DNA from: Candidatus Omnitrophota bacterium
GTDB taxonomy: Bacteria > Omnitrophota > Gorgyraeia > Duberdicusellales > 4484-171
DNA length: 53,676 nt
Reading direction: 5' to 3'
Assembly: GCA_020352775.1 (NCBI GenBank)
Contig: CP070684.1
Coordinates: 788,901 to 842,576, forward strand
The notes under the pieces were generated by a model that saw only the letters and a program-made list of their open reading frames with translations, was not told where the DNA came from and made no database searches. Positions 23,852-33,136 of the stretch are shown piece by piece. Within the stretch, counting starts at the first letter, position 1; every line of letters begins with the position of its first letter. The position numbers were made by a program, and so were the translations under genes.

Positions 23852-24736
23852 ATGAGCAATAAGCCAGGCATAAGTATCGGAATGCCAGTTTATAATGGAG
23901 AGAAATATCTTTGCGAAGTGATAGATTCCATCCTTAATCAGACATTTTCAGATTTTGAATTGATTATTTCTGATAATGGTTCCACTGATCGGACCGAGGA
24001 GATCTGCAGAGCTTATGCGGCGCGTGACTCTCGCGTGTGCTACTACAGAAATGAAGAGAATAGAGGCGCGGCATGGAACTTTAATCGCGTTTTTGAATTA
24101 GCTAAGGGTGAGTATTTTAAATGGGCTGCAGTGGATGATTTGTGTGAGCCTAGTTTTTTGCAGCGTTGTGTTGAAGTTTTAGATGGTGATTCTTCTGTGG
24201 CGGTTGCTTTTACAAAATCAAAGTTTATTGATAATCTGGGTAATTTAATAGAGGAAAGGGACCCAGTATGGGATTTACAAATGGAATCTACATACCAACG
24301 TTTTCGCCAAGCAATACTTTCTAGTTGGCGCAAGTGTAATGTTATTTTTGGGTTAATACGTTCAAATTTGCTCGCAAAAACTAAGCTTATGGGTGATTAT
24401 GCTGGCCAAGATTACCATCTGGTCGCAGAGCTTAGTTTGCTGGGAAAGTTTTTTAAAATTCACGAATATTTATTCATGCGAAGGCTTCATTCGGAAGCTT
24501 CGAAATGGCAAGGTTTAAAATTCTATAAGCCGCAAGGGGGCAATAGAATAGTCAAATCAATATTTCAAATTAGCGGTGTTTTTCGTTTAAGCGGAGCTTA
24601 TCTTAAAACCATATATCAAGCCCAATTTAGTATGTTCGAAAAACTTTTTTTAACCGGAACCATCCTTTACTTATTGTGTCGTTGTTTGTGTTGGCAGCTA
24701 AAGCAAAGCTTAATTAAAAAATACAAAAAAATTTAA
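23852..24736 (+). CDS. GT2-type glycosyltransferase, paralogue of 22075-23004
   Basis: A 294-residue GT-A enzyme. It has GISIGMPVYNGEKYL, the same SDFELIISDNGSTDRTEEI core, and KWAAVDDLCEPSFLQRCVEV with the DD metal motif. The C-terminal half diverges from the first copy, which suggests a different acceptor while the donor-binding core is shared. A hydrophobic stretch near the end (LFLTGTILYLLCRCLCW) may tie it to the membrane. The start follows a TAAAATATGCG stretch and has a weak ribosome binding site. Confidence 0.9.
   Translation: MSNKPGISIGMPVYNGEKYLCEVIDSILNQTFSDFELIISDNGSTDRTEEICRAYAARDSRVCYYRNEENRGAAWNFNRVFELAKGEYFKWAAVDDLCEPSFLQRCVEVLDGDSSVAVAFTKSKFIDNLGNLIEERDPVWDLQMESTYQRFRQAILSSWRKCNVIFGLIRSNLLAKTKLMGDYAGQDYHLVAELSLLGKFFKIHEYLFMRRLHSEASKWQGLKFYKPQGGNRIVKSIFQISGVFRLSGAYLKTIYQAQFSMFEKLFLTGTILYLLCRCLCWQLKQSLIKKYKKI
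23939..24125 (+). repeat. 187-base near-identical block, copy 2
   Basis: Direct repeat of 22165-22351, same strand and same reading frame within the paralogous gene, about 1.8 kb apart. Recombination between the copies would delete one SDR and fuse the two glycosyltransferases in frame. Confidence 0.9.
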
Positions 24737-24766
24737 AGTGCATAATTGAGAAAAAGGAGGCTTAAG

Positions 24767-25540
24767 ATGAAGATTGCAATCCTTGCAGGAGGCGTTGGCA
24801 GCCGCATGGCAGGCGAAACAGAGGTTAAGCCTAAACCAATGGTAGAAATCGGAGGTAAGCCAATTTTGTGGCATATCATGATGCACTATGGTTATTATGG
24901 TTTTAAAGACTTTGTAATTGCATTGGGCTATAAAGGGGAAGTGATAAAAAAATACATGGTAGATTATTGCTCATTAAATACCAACTTGACAGTTAATTTA
25001 AAGTCGGGCGAAGTAGCAATGCATGAGTGTAGTCAGCAGGATTGGACAGTTCAGCTTATAGATACCGGGATGGATTCGCTTACCGGCACCCGCATCAAAA
25101 AGCTTACGCCTTATTTGGGAAATGAGACTTTTATGTTGACCTGGGGTGATGGAGTCTCCAATATAAATCTTCGCGATTTATTGGAATTTCACAAATCTCA
25201 CGGAAAACTTGCCACATTAACAGCGGTGCGTCCACCGGCGCGTTTCGGACATATTAGAATGGAAGATGATAAGATAATCGAGTTCTCTGAGAAACCGCAG
25301 ACTGTAGAGGGTTGGATCAACGGTGCATTTTTTGTATTAGAACCAGGGGTAATGGATTATGTTGATGATGATAAGAACGTTCAATGGGAGAAAGAGCCTT
25401 TAGAGAGACTGGCGCGAGATGGGCAACTTATGGCCTACAAACACGATTCTTTCTGGCAATGTATGGATATGCCACGCGATAAGGTATTTTTGAATGAGCT
25501 CTGGGGTATGGGTAAAGCACCCTGGAGAATTTGGGAGTAG
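24767..25540 (+). CDS. rfbF: Glucose-1-phosphate cytidylyltransferase
   Basis: A 257-residue nucleotidyltransferase that would join CTP and alpha-glucose 1-phosphate to give CDP-glucose, the entry to CDP-linked deoxysugars. Motifs: MKIAILAGGVGSRMAGETE with the sugar-nucleotide loop, KPKPMVEIGGKPILWHIM, FMLTWGDGVSNINLRDLL with the metal Asp, and GWINGAFFVLEPGVMDYV. ATG 24767 is set by AAAAAGGAGG (24751-24760); the open frame extends seven codons further. It is four bases from the following epimerase gene, so the two and the methyltransferase after them appear to be one operon. Confidence 0.93.
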   Translation: MKIAILAGGVGSRMAGETEVKPKPMVEIGGKPILWHIMMHYGYYGFKDFVIALGYKGEVIKKYMVDYCSLNTNLTVNLKSGEVAMHECSQQDWTVQLIDTGMDSLTGTRIKKLTPYLGNETFMLTWGDGVSNINLRDLLEFHKSHGKLATLTAVRPPARFGHIRMEDDKIIEFSEKPQTVEGWINGAFFVLEPGVMDYVDDDKNVQWEKEPLERLARDGQLMAYKHDSFWQCMDMPRDKVFLNELWGMGKAPWRIWE

Positions 25541-25544
25541 AATT

Positions 25545-26579
25545 ATGCGCGTATTAGTTACTGGGCATCTGGGCTATATTGGTACGGTTATGGTGCCAAT
25601 GCTTTTAACTGAAGGCCATGACGTAGTAGGATTGGATAGCAATCTATATGGGCGTTGTACGTTCTGTGACGGCATAACAGATGTTCCCTTTATAAATAAA
25701 GATATCCGTGCCATAGAAGCTCGAGATTTAGAAGGGTTTGATGCTGTAGTCCATCTCGCCGGCCTCTCAAATGATCCTTTAGGTGACCTTAATCCTGATT
25801 TAACTTTTGAGATAAACTATAAGGCAAGTGTGCGGTTAGCACAATTATCAAAAAAAACAGGAGTTAGGCGTTTTGTTTTTTCATCTTCTTGTAGCAATTA
25901 CGGAGCCGCTGGCGAAAATTTGATTGATGAAAGCGGCGAGCTAAAGCCCGTGACACCTTACGGTGAATCTAAAGTACTTGTGGAGGAAGATGTATCTAAG
26001 CTGGCTGATTCGGATTTTAGCCCTACGTTTTTGCGTAGCGCCACTGTTTATGGGGTATCACCGCGATTGCGTTTTGATTTAGTATTAAATAACCTTACCG
26101 CATGGGCATTTACCACTGGAGAGGTGCATTTAAAAAGTGATGGCACCCCCTGGCGTCCGATTGTGCACGTTGAGGATGTCGCCCGTGCATTCATTGCTGT
26201 TTTGGGTGCCCCCCTGGAGAAAGTCCATAATGGTGTTTTTAATGTGGGAATTACTGAAGAAAATTATCGCATCCGCCAACTTGCTGAAATTGTAGAACAA
26301 GCAGTTCCAAATTGTAAGATTGGTTTTGCCGAGAGTGCTGGTCCTGACAGACGGTGCTATCGGGTTGATTTTAGTAAAATAGCAAAAACATTTCCTGAAT
26401 TCAAGCCGCAATGGAATGCGCGACGTGGAGCAGAACAGCTATATCAGGCTTACAAGAAAATTGGATTGGCTCTAGAGGATTTTGAAGGGCCTAGATTCAA
26501 GCGGATTGCACATATTAAGGCATTGCTTAGTTGCGGAGAACTAAATTCAAGTCTTTGTTGGAAAAGTGAAAATGCATGA
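25545..26579 (+). CDS. NAD-dependent nucleotide-sugar epimerase/dehydratase (extended SDR)
   Basis: A 344-residue extended SDR. ATG 25545 gives [20 protein letters not shown] with the GxxGxxG NAD loop; the open frame runs 17 codons further into rfbF. Catalytic residues are SSSCSNYGA and the YGESK (YxxxK) motif. [17 protein letters not shown] is the usual sugar-binding region. It does not look like CDP-glucose 4,6-dehydratase (RfbG), which starts differently, so it more likely epimerises or reduces a later CDP-sugar intermediate. It overlaps the next gene by 8 bases. Its place between rfbF and C-methyltransferases suggests a branched deoxysugar. Confidence 0.87.
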   Translation: MRVLVTGHLGYIGTVMVPMLLTEGHDVVGLDSNLYGRCTFCDGITDVPFINKDIRAIEARDLEGFDAVVHLAGLSNDPLGDLNPDLTFEINYKASVRLAQLSKKTGVRRFVFSSSCSNYGAAGENLIDESGELKPVTPYGESKVLVEEDVSKLADSDFSPTFLRSATVYGVSPRLRFDLVLNNLTAWAFTTGEVHLKSDGTPWRPIVHVEDVARAFIAVLGAPLEKVHNGVFNVGITEENYRIRQLAEIVEQAVPNCKIGFAESAGPDRRCYRVDFSKIAKTFPEFKPQWNARRGAEQLYQAYKKIGLALEDFEGPRFKRIAHIKALLSCGELNSSLCWKSENA

Positions 26580-27798
26580 AAAATTGAGTTGTAGGGCGTG
26601 TGGGCAGAGAAATCTGCAAAATATCATTTCTTTTGGTCGGACCGCTATTTCTGATCGTTTGCTGACTAAAGAGCAGTTAAGCAAACCAGAGTTAAGGGTT
26701 CCATTGGAATTAGTGTTTTGTCCGGATTGCACCTTGGTGCAAATAACCGAGAGTGTAGACCCCAAAATCCTATTTTGTGAGGATTATCCTTATTTTTCTT
26801 CCGTCTCAAAGGCTTTACTACAACATTCCCGCCAAAATGCTCTGGAGTTAATTAAAACCAGAGGTCTTAATGGTAACAGTTTGGTTATGGAGCTCGCCAG
26901 TAACGATGGTTATATGTTGAAAAACTTCCTGGAGCATAATATCCCTGTATTGGGAATAGACCCTGCCCAGCCACCCGCTAAAGTTGCAATTGAGGCCGGC
27001 ATCCCCACCATGATAACTTTTTTCTCAGAAGAGCTGGCCCACAAGCTAGAGTCAGAAGGTAAGCAGGCTGACGTAGTGATTGCCAATAATGTGTTGGCAC
27101 ATGTTCCGGATTTAAATGGATTTGTTGCGGGAATCAAAACAGTTTTAAAGGATAATGGAACAACTTCTATTGAGGCACCCTACCTTATAAACTTAATCAA
27201 TAATTGCGAATTCGACACCATCTATCATCAACACCTGTGTTATTTTTCCGTTACAGCACTAGATAAGTTATTTAGGCGCCACGGGCTTTATCTAAATGAT
27301 ATTAAACAATTACCGATACACGGAGGTTCATTGCGTCTTTATGCCGGGCGTAAAGAAAATGTTAAAAATTCAGTAAAAGATTTGCTTGAGAACGAGGCTC
27401 GCCTCGGAATCGATAAAATCAGCTATTATAAGGATTTTGTTGAGAGAGTAAAAAGCATAAAAGATTCTTTACTGGCTTTGCTGCAGGATTTAAAGAAAAA
27501 GGGAAATAGAATCGCAGCGTACGGAGCCGCTGCAAAAGCCAATACTTTAATGCACTATTGCCAGATTGATAAGCAATTAGTAGATTATATAGTGGATTTG
27601 AATTCTTTTAAGCAGGGCAAATACATGAGCGGGAATCATTTACCCATATATCCTGTAAATAAACTCTTAGATGATATGCCGGATTATGTTTTTTTGTTGG
27701 TTTGGAATTTTGCCGATGAAATTTTGCGACAACAGAATGAATACCGTCAAAGGGGAGGAAAGTTTATTATTCCCATTCCCGCGGTCAAGATAGTATAA
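26572..27798 (+). CDS. Sugar C-methyltransferase, NovU/TylC3 type
   Basis: A 408-residue SAM-dependent enzyme in three parts: an N-terminal zinc-binding domain ([18 protein letters not shown]), a Rossmann methyltransferase core ([20 protein letters not shown] with the SAM loop, then GIDPAQP), and the C-terminal domain that carries catalytic His/Tyr ([41 protein letters not shown]). This is the Methyltransf_13/C-methyltransferase family that methylates 4-keto-deoxysugars at carbon 3. ATG 26572 lies in the end of the epimerase gene; a GTG at 26566 is an alternative. It could form a branched sugar together with rfbF and the epimerase. Confidence 0.9.
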   Translation: MHEKLSCRACGQRNLQNIISFGRTAISDRLLTKEQLSKPELRVPLELVFCPDCTLVQITESVDPKILFCEDYPYFSSVSKALLQHSRQNALELIKTRGLNGNSLVMELASNDGYMLKNFLEHNIPVLGIDPAQPPAKVAIEAGIPTMITFFSEELAHKLESEGKQADVVIANNVLAHVPDLNGFVAGIKTVLKDNGTTSIEAPYLINLINNCEFDTIYHQHLCYFSVTALDKLFRRHGLYLNDIKQLPIHGGSLRLYAGRKENVKNSVKDLLENEARLGIDKISYYKDFVERVKSIKDSLLALLQDLKKKGNRIAAYGAAAKANTLMHYCQIDKQLVDYIVDLNSFKQGKYMSGNHLPIYPVNKLLDDMPDYVFLLVWNFADEILRQQNEYRQRGGKFIIPIPAVKIV

Positions 27799-27818
27799 AT
27801 CTTTGATGCTAAAGCAAA

Positions 27819-30095
27819 GTGAAAAGTTATAAGTTAATATCCGGCATTATTTTAACTCTGGTGGCATTAATTGTTATTGCGCTTCCGCTTCTATCCGTTG
27901 CCCCTCCCGTTAAGGAAAAAAAAATAACTATAAGAGAAAAATGGCAGCATTTTTCAAGTAAAGAAGGGCGCATTTCTGTGCCTAACGAAGGAAAAGAACA
28001 GGTTGCGAGCTTAATCCTGGATATTGATAAGGACGGCATCGATGATTTTGTTATCGCAGAACGAACCAGAATACCATCGGTTGTGTGGTACAAGTATAAA
28101 AATGGCAGCTGGAAAAAGTACGTAATTGATAATACCCCACTTAGCATCGAGGCTGGTGGCGCATTCACCGATATTGATGGCGATAGGGATTTGGATATTG
28201 TTTTTGGAGCTGACTGGAAAGACAATAAGGTTTGGTGGTGGGAAAATCCCTACCCTAATTACCAGCCAAATATTTCCTGGGTAAGGCGCACCATAAAAGC
28301 AGGCGGGGCCAAGAAGCATCATGACGAGATTTTTGGTGATTTTGACGGGGATAGGAAAGAGGAACTTGTCTTTTGGAATCAAGATGCAAAAAAGCTATTT
28401 ATTGCAGATATTCCTTCTAATCCCAGAAATATAAAAGAATGGGAGTATGCAGATATATATTCATATCGCGACAGGGAACACGAAGGGTTGGCAAAATTCG
28501 ATATCGATAAAGATGGCAAGATTGATATTGTAGGGGGCGGGCATTGGTTTAAGCATATCAAGGGTAAAAAATATAAAGCTAATCTCATTGATGGAGAACA
28601 AGTTTTCTCAAGAGCAGCTGCCGGGCAATTAAAAAGGGGCGGTTGGGCGGAAGTTGTTTTTGTGATAGGAGACGGGAAAGGGCCTTTGAAATGGTATGAA
28701 TACAAGCGCAATAGATGGATTGGGCACACTCTGCTTAATGGTGTCGATCATGGTCATTCCCTTCAGTTAGTGGATTTTAATGATGATGGACATTTGGACA
28801 TATTTTGCGCAGAGATGCGTTTAAATAGCAAAAATGAAGACGCTAAAATGTGGGTTCTTTTAGGGGATGGCAAAGGTAATTTTGAAAAAATAGTAATAGC
28901 AACAGGTTATGGCAATCATGAGTCAAGAATTGGCGACTTAAGCGGTGACGGGAAACTTGATATTTTAAGTAAACCTTATAATTGGGAAACGCCTCGCATT
29001 GATATTTGGCTTAGTGAAAAACAGGAGCAGGTGAGATTAGATGTGTGGGGAAGGCAGGTAATTGATAAAACAAAGCCATGGAGATCGGTTTTTGTTTTTT
29101 TTGCTGATATTGACGCAGATAACAAAAAAGACATCATAACTGGCGGCTGGTGGTATAAAAATCCCGGTAGTTGCGGCGGTGACTGGATAAGGCATGACAT
29201 AGGTTCACCACTTAATAATGCAGCTATTGTTTATGATTTTGATGATGACGGCGATAAAGATATTTTGGGCACAGACGGAAAAGTATACGGGAATAGATTT
29301 GTCTGGGCCCGTAATGATGGTAAGGGGTCATTTTCAATATTAAAAAATATCGAGCGGGGAAGTGGGGATTTTTTGCAAGGCACTGTTATTGGTAGTTTTG
29401 ATAATGGCAAGAGGCCACAAATAGTTCTTTCCTGGCATAAGGCCGGGAAGGGGTTACAGCTACTAGAGGTCCCCTTAAATCCATCGAATGAGCTTTGGAG
29501 AATCCGTAAAATAACTTCTGTATCGCAAGATGAGGGCTTAAGTGCAGGCGATATAGACAATGATGGTGACAAAGACCTTTTGCTTGGAACAAAATGGTTA
29601 AGGAACGATAAGAATGCATGGAGGACATTTACTATCTATCATGGAAGCGAGCCGCCTGACAGAAATAGATTAGCCGATATCAATAATGACGGGAAACTGG
29701 ATGCGATAGTCGGATTTGAAGCAATTAATAGAGCTGGTAAAATAGCCTGGTATGAGCAGAGAGATGCAATAAGCGATTGGCAAGAGCACATTATTGATAG
29801 GATAATAGGGCCGATGAGCCTGGATGTTGCTGATATGGATGCGGATGGTGATTTGGATGTTATTGTTGGGGAGCACAACTTACGAAACCCAAAGAGGGCA
29901 AAACTTTATATTTATGAGAATGATGGCAGGGGAGAGAATTGGAAAAAGCACATTGTATATATAGGAGATGAACATCATGATGGTGCTCAGTCTATTGACA
30001 TTGATGGTGATGGAGATTTGGATATAGTTTCGATAGGATGGGGTCATGATCGAGTTATTATTTATGAAAATAGGGCAATTAATGTGAAAGAATGA
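27819..30095 (+). CDS. Exported FG-GAP/VCBS repeat protein
   Basis: A 758-residue protein with an N-terminal signal/anchor helix (LISGIILTLVALIVIALPLL). The rest has about twelve calcium-binding loops of the DxDxDGxxD type, for example DIDKDGIDDFVI, DIDGDRDLDIVFG, DFNDDGHLDIFC, DIDNDGDKDLLLG, DMDADGDLDVIVG and DIDGDGDLDIVS, spread from about residue 65 to 745. These are FG-GAP/VCBS blades that form one or two beta-propellers on the cell surface and bind sugars or proteins. GTG 27819 is the only start before the signal. Its stop overlaps the next methyltransferase start as ATGA. That tight link to a sugar methyltransferase is unusual and suggests the protein acts with the polymer made here. 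Confidence 0.88.
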   Translation: MKSYKLISGIILTLVALIVIALPLLSVAPPVKEKKITIREKWQHFSSKEGRISVPNEGKEQVASLILDIDKDGIDDFVIAERTRIPSVVWYKYKNGSWKKYVIDNTPLSIEAGGAFTDIDGDRDLDIVFGADWKDNKVWWWENPYPNYQPNISWVRRTIKAGGAKKHHDEIFGDFDGDRKEELVFWNQDAKKLFIADIPSNPRNIKEWEYADIYSYRDREHEGLAKFDIDKDGKIDIVGGGHWFKHIKGKKYKANLIDGEQVFSRAAAGQLKRGGWAEVVFVIGDGKGPLKWYEYKRNRWIGHTLLNGVDHGHSLQLVDFNDDGHLDIFCAEMRLNSKNEDAKMWVLLGDGKGNFEKIVIATGYGNHESRIGDLSGDGKLDILSKPYNWETPRIDIWLSEKQEQVRLDVWGRQVIDKTKPWRSVFVFFADIDADNKKDIITGGWWYKNPGSCGGDWIRHDIGSPLNNAAIVYDFDDDGDKDILGTDGKVYGNRFVWARNDGKGSFSILKNIERGSGDFLQGTVIGSFDNGKRPQIVLSWHKAGKGLQLLEVPLNPSNELWRIRKITSVSQDEGLSAGDIDNDGDKDLLLGTKWLRNDKNAWRTFTIYHGSEPPDRNRLADINNDGKLDAIVGFEAINRAGKIAWYEQRDAISDWQEHIIDRIIGPMSLDVADMDADGDLDVIVGEHNLRNPKRAKLYIYENDGRGENWKKHIVYIGDEHHDGAQSIDIDGDGDLDIVSIGWGHDRVIIYENRAINVKE

Positions 30096-31270
30096 CAGAA
30101 AAGAGACTTTGTCCCAGCTGCGGCAAGCCCAACATAAATGTTTTTTATAAAGTAGGGAATGTGCCGGTTCACAGTGTTTTAAATCTGGATACCAGAGAAA
30201 AAGCAATCCAGTATCCTAAGGGGAGCGTAGAGTTGGGGTTTTGCCAGTATTGCGGTTTTATTTTTAATACCGTTTTTGATCCATCCTTACCAGAATATAC
30301 TTCGGGATATGAAGCAACTCAAACCTTTTCGCCGACATTCAATGCTTTTCATCAAAAACTGGCTACAGAGTTAATTAAGCGCTATGGTTTACGAAATAAA
30401 ACCGTTATCGAGATAGGCTGTGGCAACGGAGAGTTTTTAACATTGCTGTGTAAGCTGGGGGATAATAAGGGTGTAGGATTTGACCCTTCATTTAATGCGC
30501 AGAGGTTACCACCGGAAGGGAAAAATCGCGTTAGCTTTATAAAAGATTTTTACTCTGAAAAATATAGTAATCTTGACGCAGATTTTATTTACAGCAAAAT
30601 GACCCTTGAGCATATTCATGATCCGGCAGATTTTATAAGTATGATCCGGCGCTCAATAAAAAAAGATGATACAACGGTATTTTTCCAACTTCCTGAAGTA
30701 AGGCGAATCCTGCGCGATCTTGCTTTTTGGGATATATATTATGAACATAGCTCATATTTTAGCAGGGGGTCTTTGGCAAGATTATTTAGAGGGTGTGGTT
30801 TTGACGTGTTAGATTTATGGACAGAGTATGATAATCAATACCTCATGGTAACAGCAAGGATTAATCGCGCAAAAAAGTCAACGATTCTTTCTCAGGAAGA
30901 TGATATCGATGCGTTAAGTAAAGAAATGGATTATTTTGCTAAAAATACTCCAAAAAGAATAGCACAGTGGCGGCAAAAAATATACGGCATTAGAGACAGG
31001 GGAAAGCGGGTTGTGATATGGAGTGCAAGCTCCAAAGGAGTTGCTTTTTTAACAACACTGGGCATTCAAGATGAAATTGAATACGTAGTAGACATAAATC
31101 CTTACCGGCAAGGATATTATATGGCTGGTAGCGGACAAAGAATAGTGGGGCCCGACTTTTTAAAGGATTATCGTCCTGATGCAGTCATAGCTATGAATCC
31201 TATTTACAAAGAAGAAATAAAAAATATACTTGGCGAAAGAGAACTGTATCCAGAGGTCTTTGCAGTTTGA
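30092..31270 (+). CDS. Class I methyltransferase, C-methyltransferase family
   Basis: A 392-residue relative of the enzyme at 26572. It has an N-terminal zinc-type cluster (LCPSCGKPN, FCQYCGFIFN), a SAM core (TVIEIGCGNGEFLTLLCKLG, then GFDPS) and a C-terminal Rossmann-like domain (RVVIWSASSKGVAFLTTLGI, VVDINPYRQGYYMAGSGQ). The second domain is present, but the His-rich catalytic stretch of NovU-type enzymes is replaced by IYYEHSSYFSRGSLARLF. So it may methylate a different position or substrate. ATG 30092 overlaps the VCBS gene stop. Confidence 0.87.
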   Translation: MTEKRLCPSCGKPNINVFYKVGNVPVHSVLNLDTREKAIQYPKGSVELGFCQYCGFIFNTVFDPSLPEYTSGYEATQTFSPTFNAFHQKLATELIKRYGLRNKTVIEIGCGNGEFLTLLCKLGDNKGVGFDPSFNAQRLPPEGKNRVSFIKDFYSEKYSNLDADFIYSKMTLEHIHDPADFISMIRRSIKKDDTTVFFQLPEVRRILRDLAFWDIYYEHSSYFSRGSLARLFRGCGFDVLDLWTEYDNQYLMVTARINRAKKSTILSQEDDIDALSKEMDYFAKNTPKRIAQWRQKIYGIRDRGKRVVIWSASSKGVAFLTTLGIQDEIEYVVDINPYRQGYYMAGSGQRIVGPDFLKDYRPDAVIAMNPIYKEEIKNILGERELYPEVFAV

Positions 31271-31286
31271 TTTGTTGGAGTCTAAG

Positions 31287-32459
31287 ATGGAAAGAATAGA
31301 CGATAAATGCCTGGTATGTGGGTCAACAGCTGTTAAGCAGTTTTTTGAGGTTAGAGGGGCGCCAATTATGGGAAATACTCCCTTTCCTACTAGAGAGTCG
31401 GCACGAAATGTGGGGCGGGCTGAGATGAGACTGGAATTTTGTCAAAAATGCGGACATATATTTAATGGTGCGTTTGACTCTAAGCGTACAGAATATAACG
31501 AGGGCTATGAGAATCCCCTACATTATTCATCTCGCTTCAAAGCGTATAATGCAGAGCTTATTGCACGTTTAATAAATACTTACGATTTGCACAATAAGAA
31601 GATAATGGATGTCGGAGGCGGCAAGGGACATTTTTTGAATTTGTTATGCAAAGAGGGGAACAATCAGGGGATTTGTTTTGATCCGGCGTGCGAAGTGGAG
31701 CAAGCCCAAAAAAGTACCGGCCCCATAACATTCATAAAGGATTTTTATTCTGAAAAATATAGAGATTATAAAGCTGATTTAATTTGCTGCAGACATGTTC
31801 TAGAGCATATTTATTCCCTGCGTCAATTTTTGGATTTAATACGCCATGCTATTTCGGACAAAGCCAATGCATTTGTGTTTTTTGAGGTTCCTAATGCAGA
31901 TTACGTGTTTAAAGATTTAAGTGTCTGGGATTTACTTTATGAACATTGTTCCTATTTTACCAAAAATTCACTTCATTATTTATTTGCCGTATCAGGATTT
32001 AGGGTTTGCAATTTATTTGAGACCTACAAAGATCAATATCTTTGCATCGAAGCAAAACCAGCTACAAAAAGTGCAGAAATAAAAAATTATGACATGGAAA
32101 AAGTTATTCATAGTGTGGAGAGGTTTGGTGAAAAATATCAAAAGAAAATAGAAACTTGGCGTCAGAAATTTGAAAGCTTAAAACAAGCCAACAAAAAAGC
32201 AGTAGTTTGGGGGGCGGGAACTAAGGGGGTAATGTTTTTAAATATGCTTAAAATAGAGGATCAAATTGAATATGTAGTTGACATCAATCCCAATAAGCAA
32301 GGACGATATATTGCTGGCGCAGGCCAAAAAATAATCACCCCTGATTTTTTAAAAGAATATAAGCCAGATACGATTGTTATTATGAACCAAATATATGAAA
32401 ATGAAATTAAACAGATTTTAAATAATTTAGAGATAAGTGCTGAATTTCTATATGCATAG
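31287..32459 (+). CDS. Class I methyltransferase, paralogue of 30092-31270
   Basis: A 390-residue protein. ATG 31287 is taken as start (MERIDDKCLVCGS); the open frame overlaps the previous gene for 19 codons, but the homologous N-terminus begins here, 16 bases after the upstream stop. Parallel motifs: CLVCGS/FCQKCGHIFN, KIMDVGGGKGHFLNLLCKEG, LLYEHCSYFTKNSLHYLF, and KAVVWGAGTKGVMFLNMLKI with VVDINPNKQGRYIAGAGQ. It is clearly a tandem duplicate of the gene before it, diverged over the whole length. The pair probably acts on one sugar in two steps or on two sugars. Confidence 0.87.
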   Translation: MERIDDKCLVCGSTAVKQFFEVRGAPIMGNTPFPTRESARNVGRAEMRLEFCQKCGHIFNGAFDSKRTEYNEGYENPLHYSSRFKAYNAELIARLINTYDLHNKKIMDVGGGKGHFLNLLCKEGNNQGICFDPACEVEQAQKSTGPITFIKDFYSEKYRDYKADLICCRHVLEHIYSLRQFLDLIRHAISDKANAFVFFEVPNADYVFKDLSVWDLLYEHCSYFTKNSLHYLFAVSGFRVCNLFETYKDQYLCIEAKPATKSAEIKNYDMEKVIHSVERFGEKYQKKIETWRQKFESLKQANKKAVVWGAGTKGVMFLNMLKIEDQIEYVVDINPNKQGRYIAGAGQKIITPDFLKEYKPDTIVIMNQIYENEIKQILNNLEISAEFLYA

Positions 32460-32470
32460 AAGGAGAGGGG

Positions 32471-33070
32471 ATGGTTAAACATAAGAAAAGCAAACAAGAG
32501 GATAAGAAGATATTAAACTTTTTTGCTGAAGCTGGGGCCTTGAAGCAAATAAAGCGTTCCGGATGGTGGCTTATTGGTGCTAAAGATGCAGAGTCAGTGG
32601 CAGAGCATAGTTTTCGCTGTTCCATAGTCGGTTATGTTCTTGCAAAGATGGAAAAAGTCGCTCCTTATAGAGTAGTGATGATGACGCTTTTAAATGATTT
32701 TCATGAAGCGCGCTTAACTGATTTACATAAGCTGGCACAGCGCTACATTAATCTTGGCCAAGCAGAAATCAAGGCTTTTAATGAACAGATGAAGCCATTG
32801 CCGCCCTTCTTAAGACAGGAGTTAGCGGGGTTACATTCAGAACTTAGAGGTCAAAAAACAAAAGCAGCAATTTTAGCGCGGGATGCTGACATATTAGAAT
32901 GTTTGGTTCAGGCGAAAGAGTACCATGAACAGGGATTTGTCCAGGCGGCTAAATTAATGGAAAAAGCCCCCAAGCATCTTAAGTCCAGGAGCGCCCGCAA
33001 GCTATGGGAAATCGCAAAAAACACTGAACTTAATAAGTGGTGGTTTGTTTTGAGCGAGTTTAATCGTTAA
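32471..33070 (+). CDS. HD-domain protein, YfbR/HDDC2-like, with altered HD motif
   Basis: A 199-residue protein of the HD_3 family, which includes 5'-deoxynucleotidases. First metal His is in VAEHSFRCS (about residue 45), and the last Asp is in ARDADILECLVQAKEY. The central HD pair is LLNDFHEARLTD: residue 75 is Asn (AAT, 32693-32695) where family members have His, and GD is changed to TD. One of four metal ligands is therefore different. The enzyme may still work with weaker metal binding or a water ligand, or be a binding protein. AGGAGAGG precedes the ATG. It precedes the EF-G fusion by about 150 bases. Confidence 0.8.
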   Translation: MVKHKKSKQEDKKILNFFAEAGALKQIKRSGWWLIGAKDAESVAEHSFRCSIVGYVLAKMEKVAPYRVVMMTLLNDFHEARLTDLHKLAQRYINLGQAEIKAFNEQMKPLPPFLRQELAGLHSELRGQKTKAAILARDADILECLVQAKEYHEQGFVQAAKLMEKAPKHLKSRSARKLWEIAKNTELNKWWFVLSEFNR

Positions 33071-33106
33071 CCCTCATATTTAGCCTTCCTATATTTATAT
33101 TAAAAA

Positions 33107-33120
33107 TGTAAACGTTTCCA
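33107..33120. promoter_or_regulatory. LacI-family-like operator upstream of the EF-G fusion
   Basis: TGTAAACGTTTCCA is a near match to cre-type sites (TGWNANCGNTNWCA, one mismatch) and similar to the site at 19116-19133. The surrounding AT-rich bases (TATATT near 33090) could hold a -10, but no convincing promoter is visible. Confidence 0.3.
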
Positions 33121-33136
33121 AAGAGGGATTAAAAGT

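Noticed and set aside
25494-25544. Longer N-terminus of the epimerase overlapping rfbF
   Set aside because: The NAD-binding strand starts at 25545. The 17 upstream codons only mirror rfbF in another frame.
27827-30206. Many minus-strand frames opposite the VCBS gene
   Set aside because: Repeated GAT/GAC codons give stop-poor complements. The + strand frame has a signal sequence and regular calcium loops, so the others are shadows.
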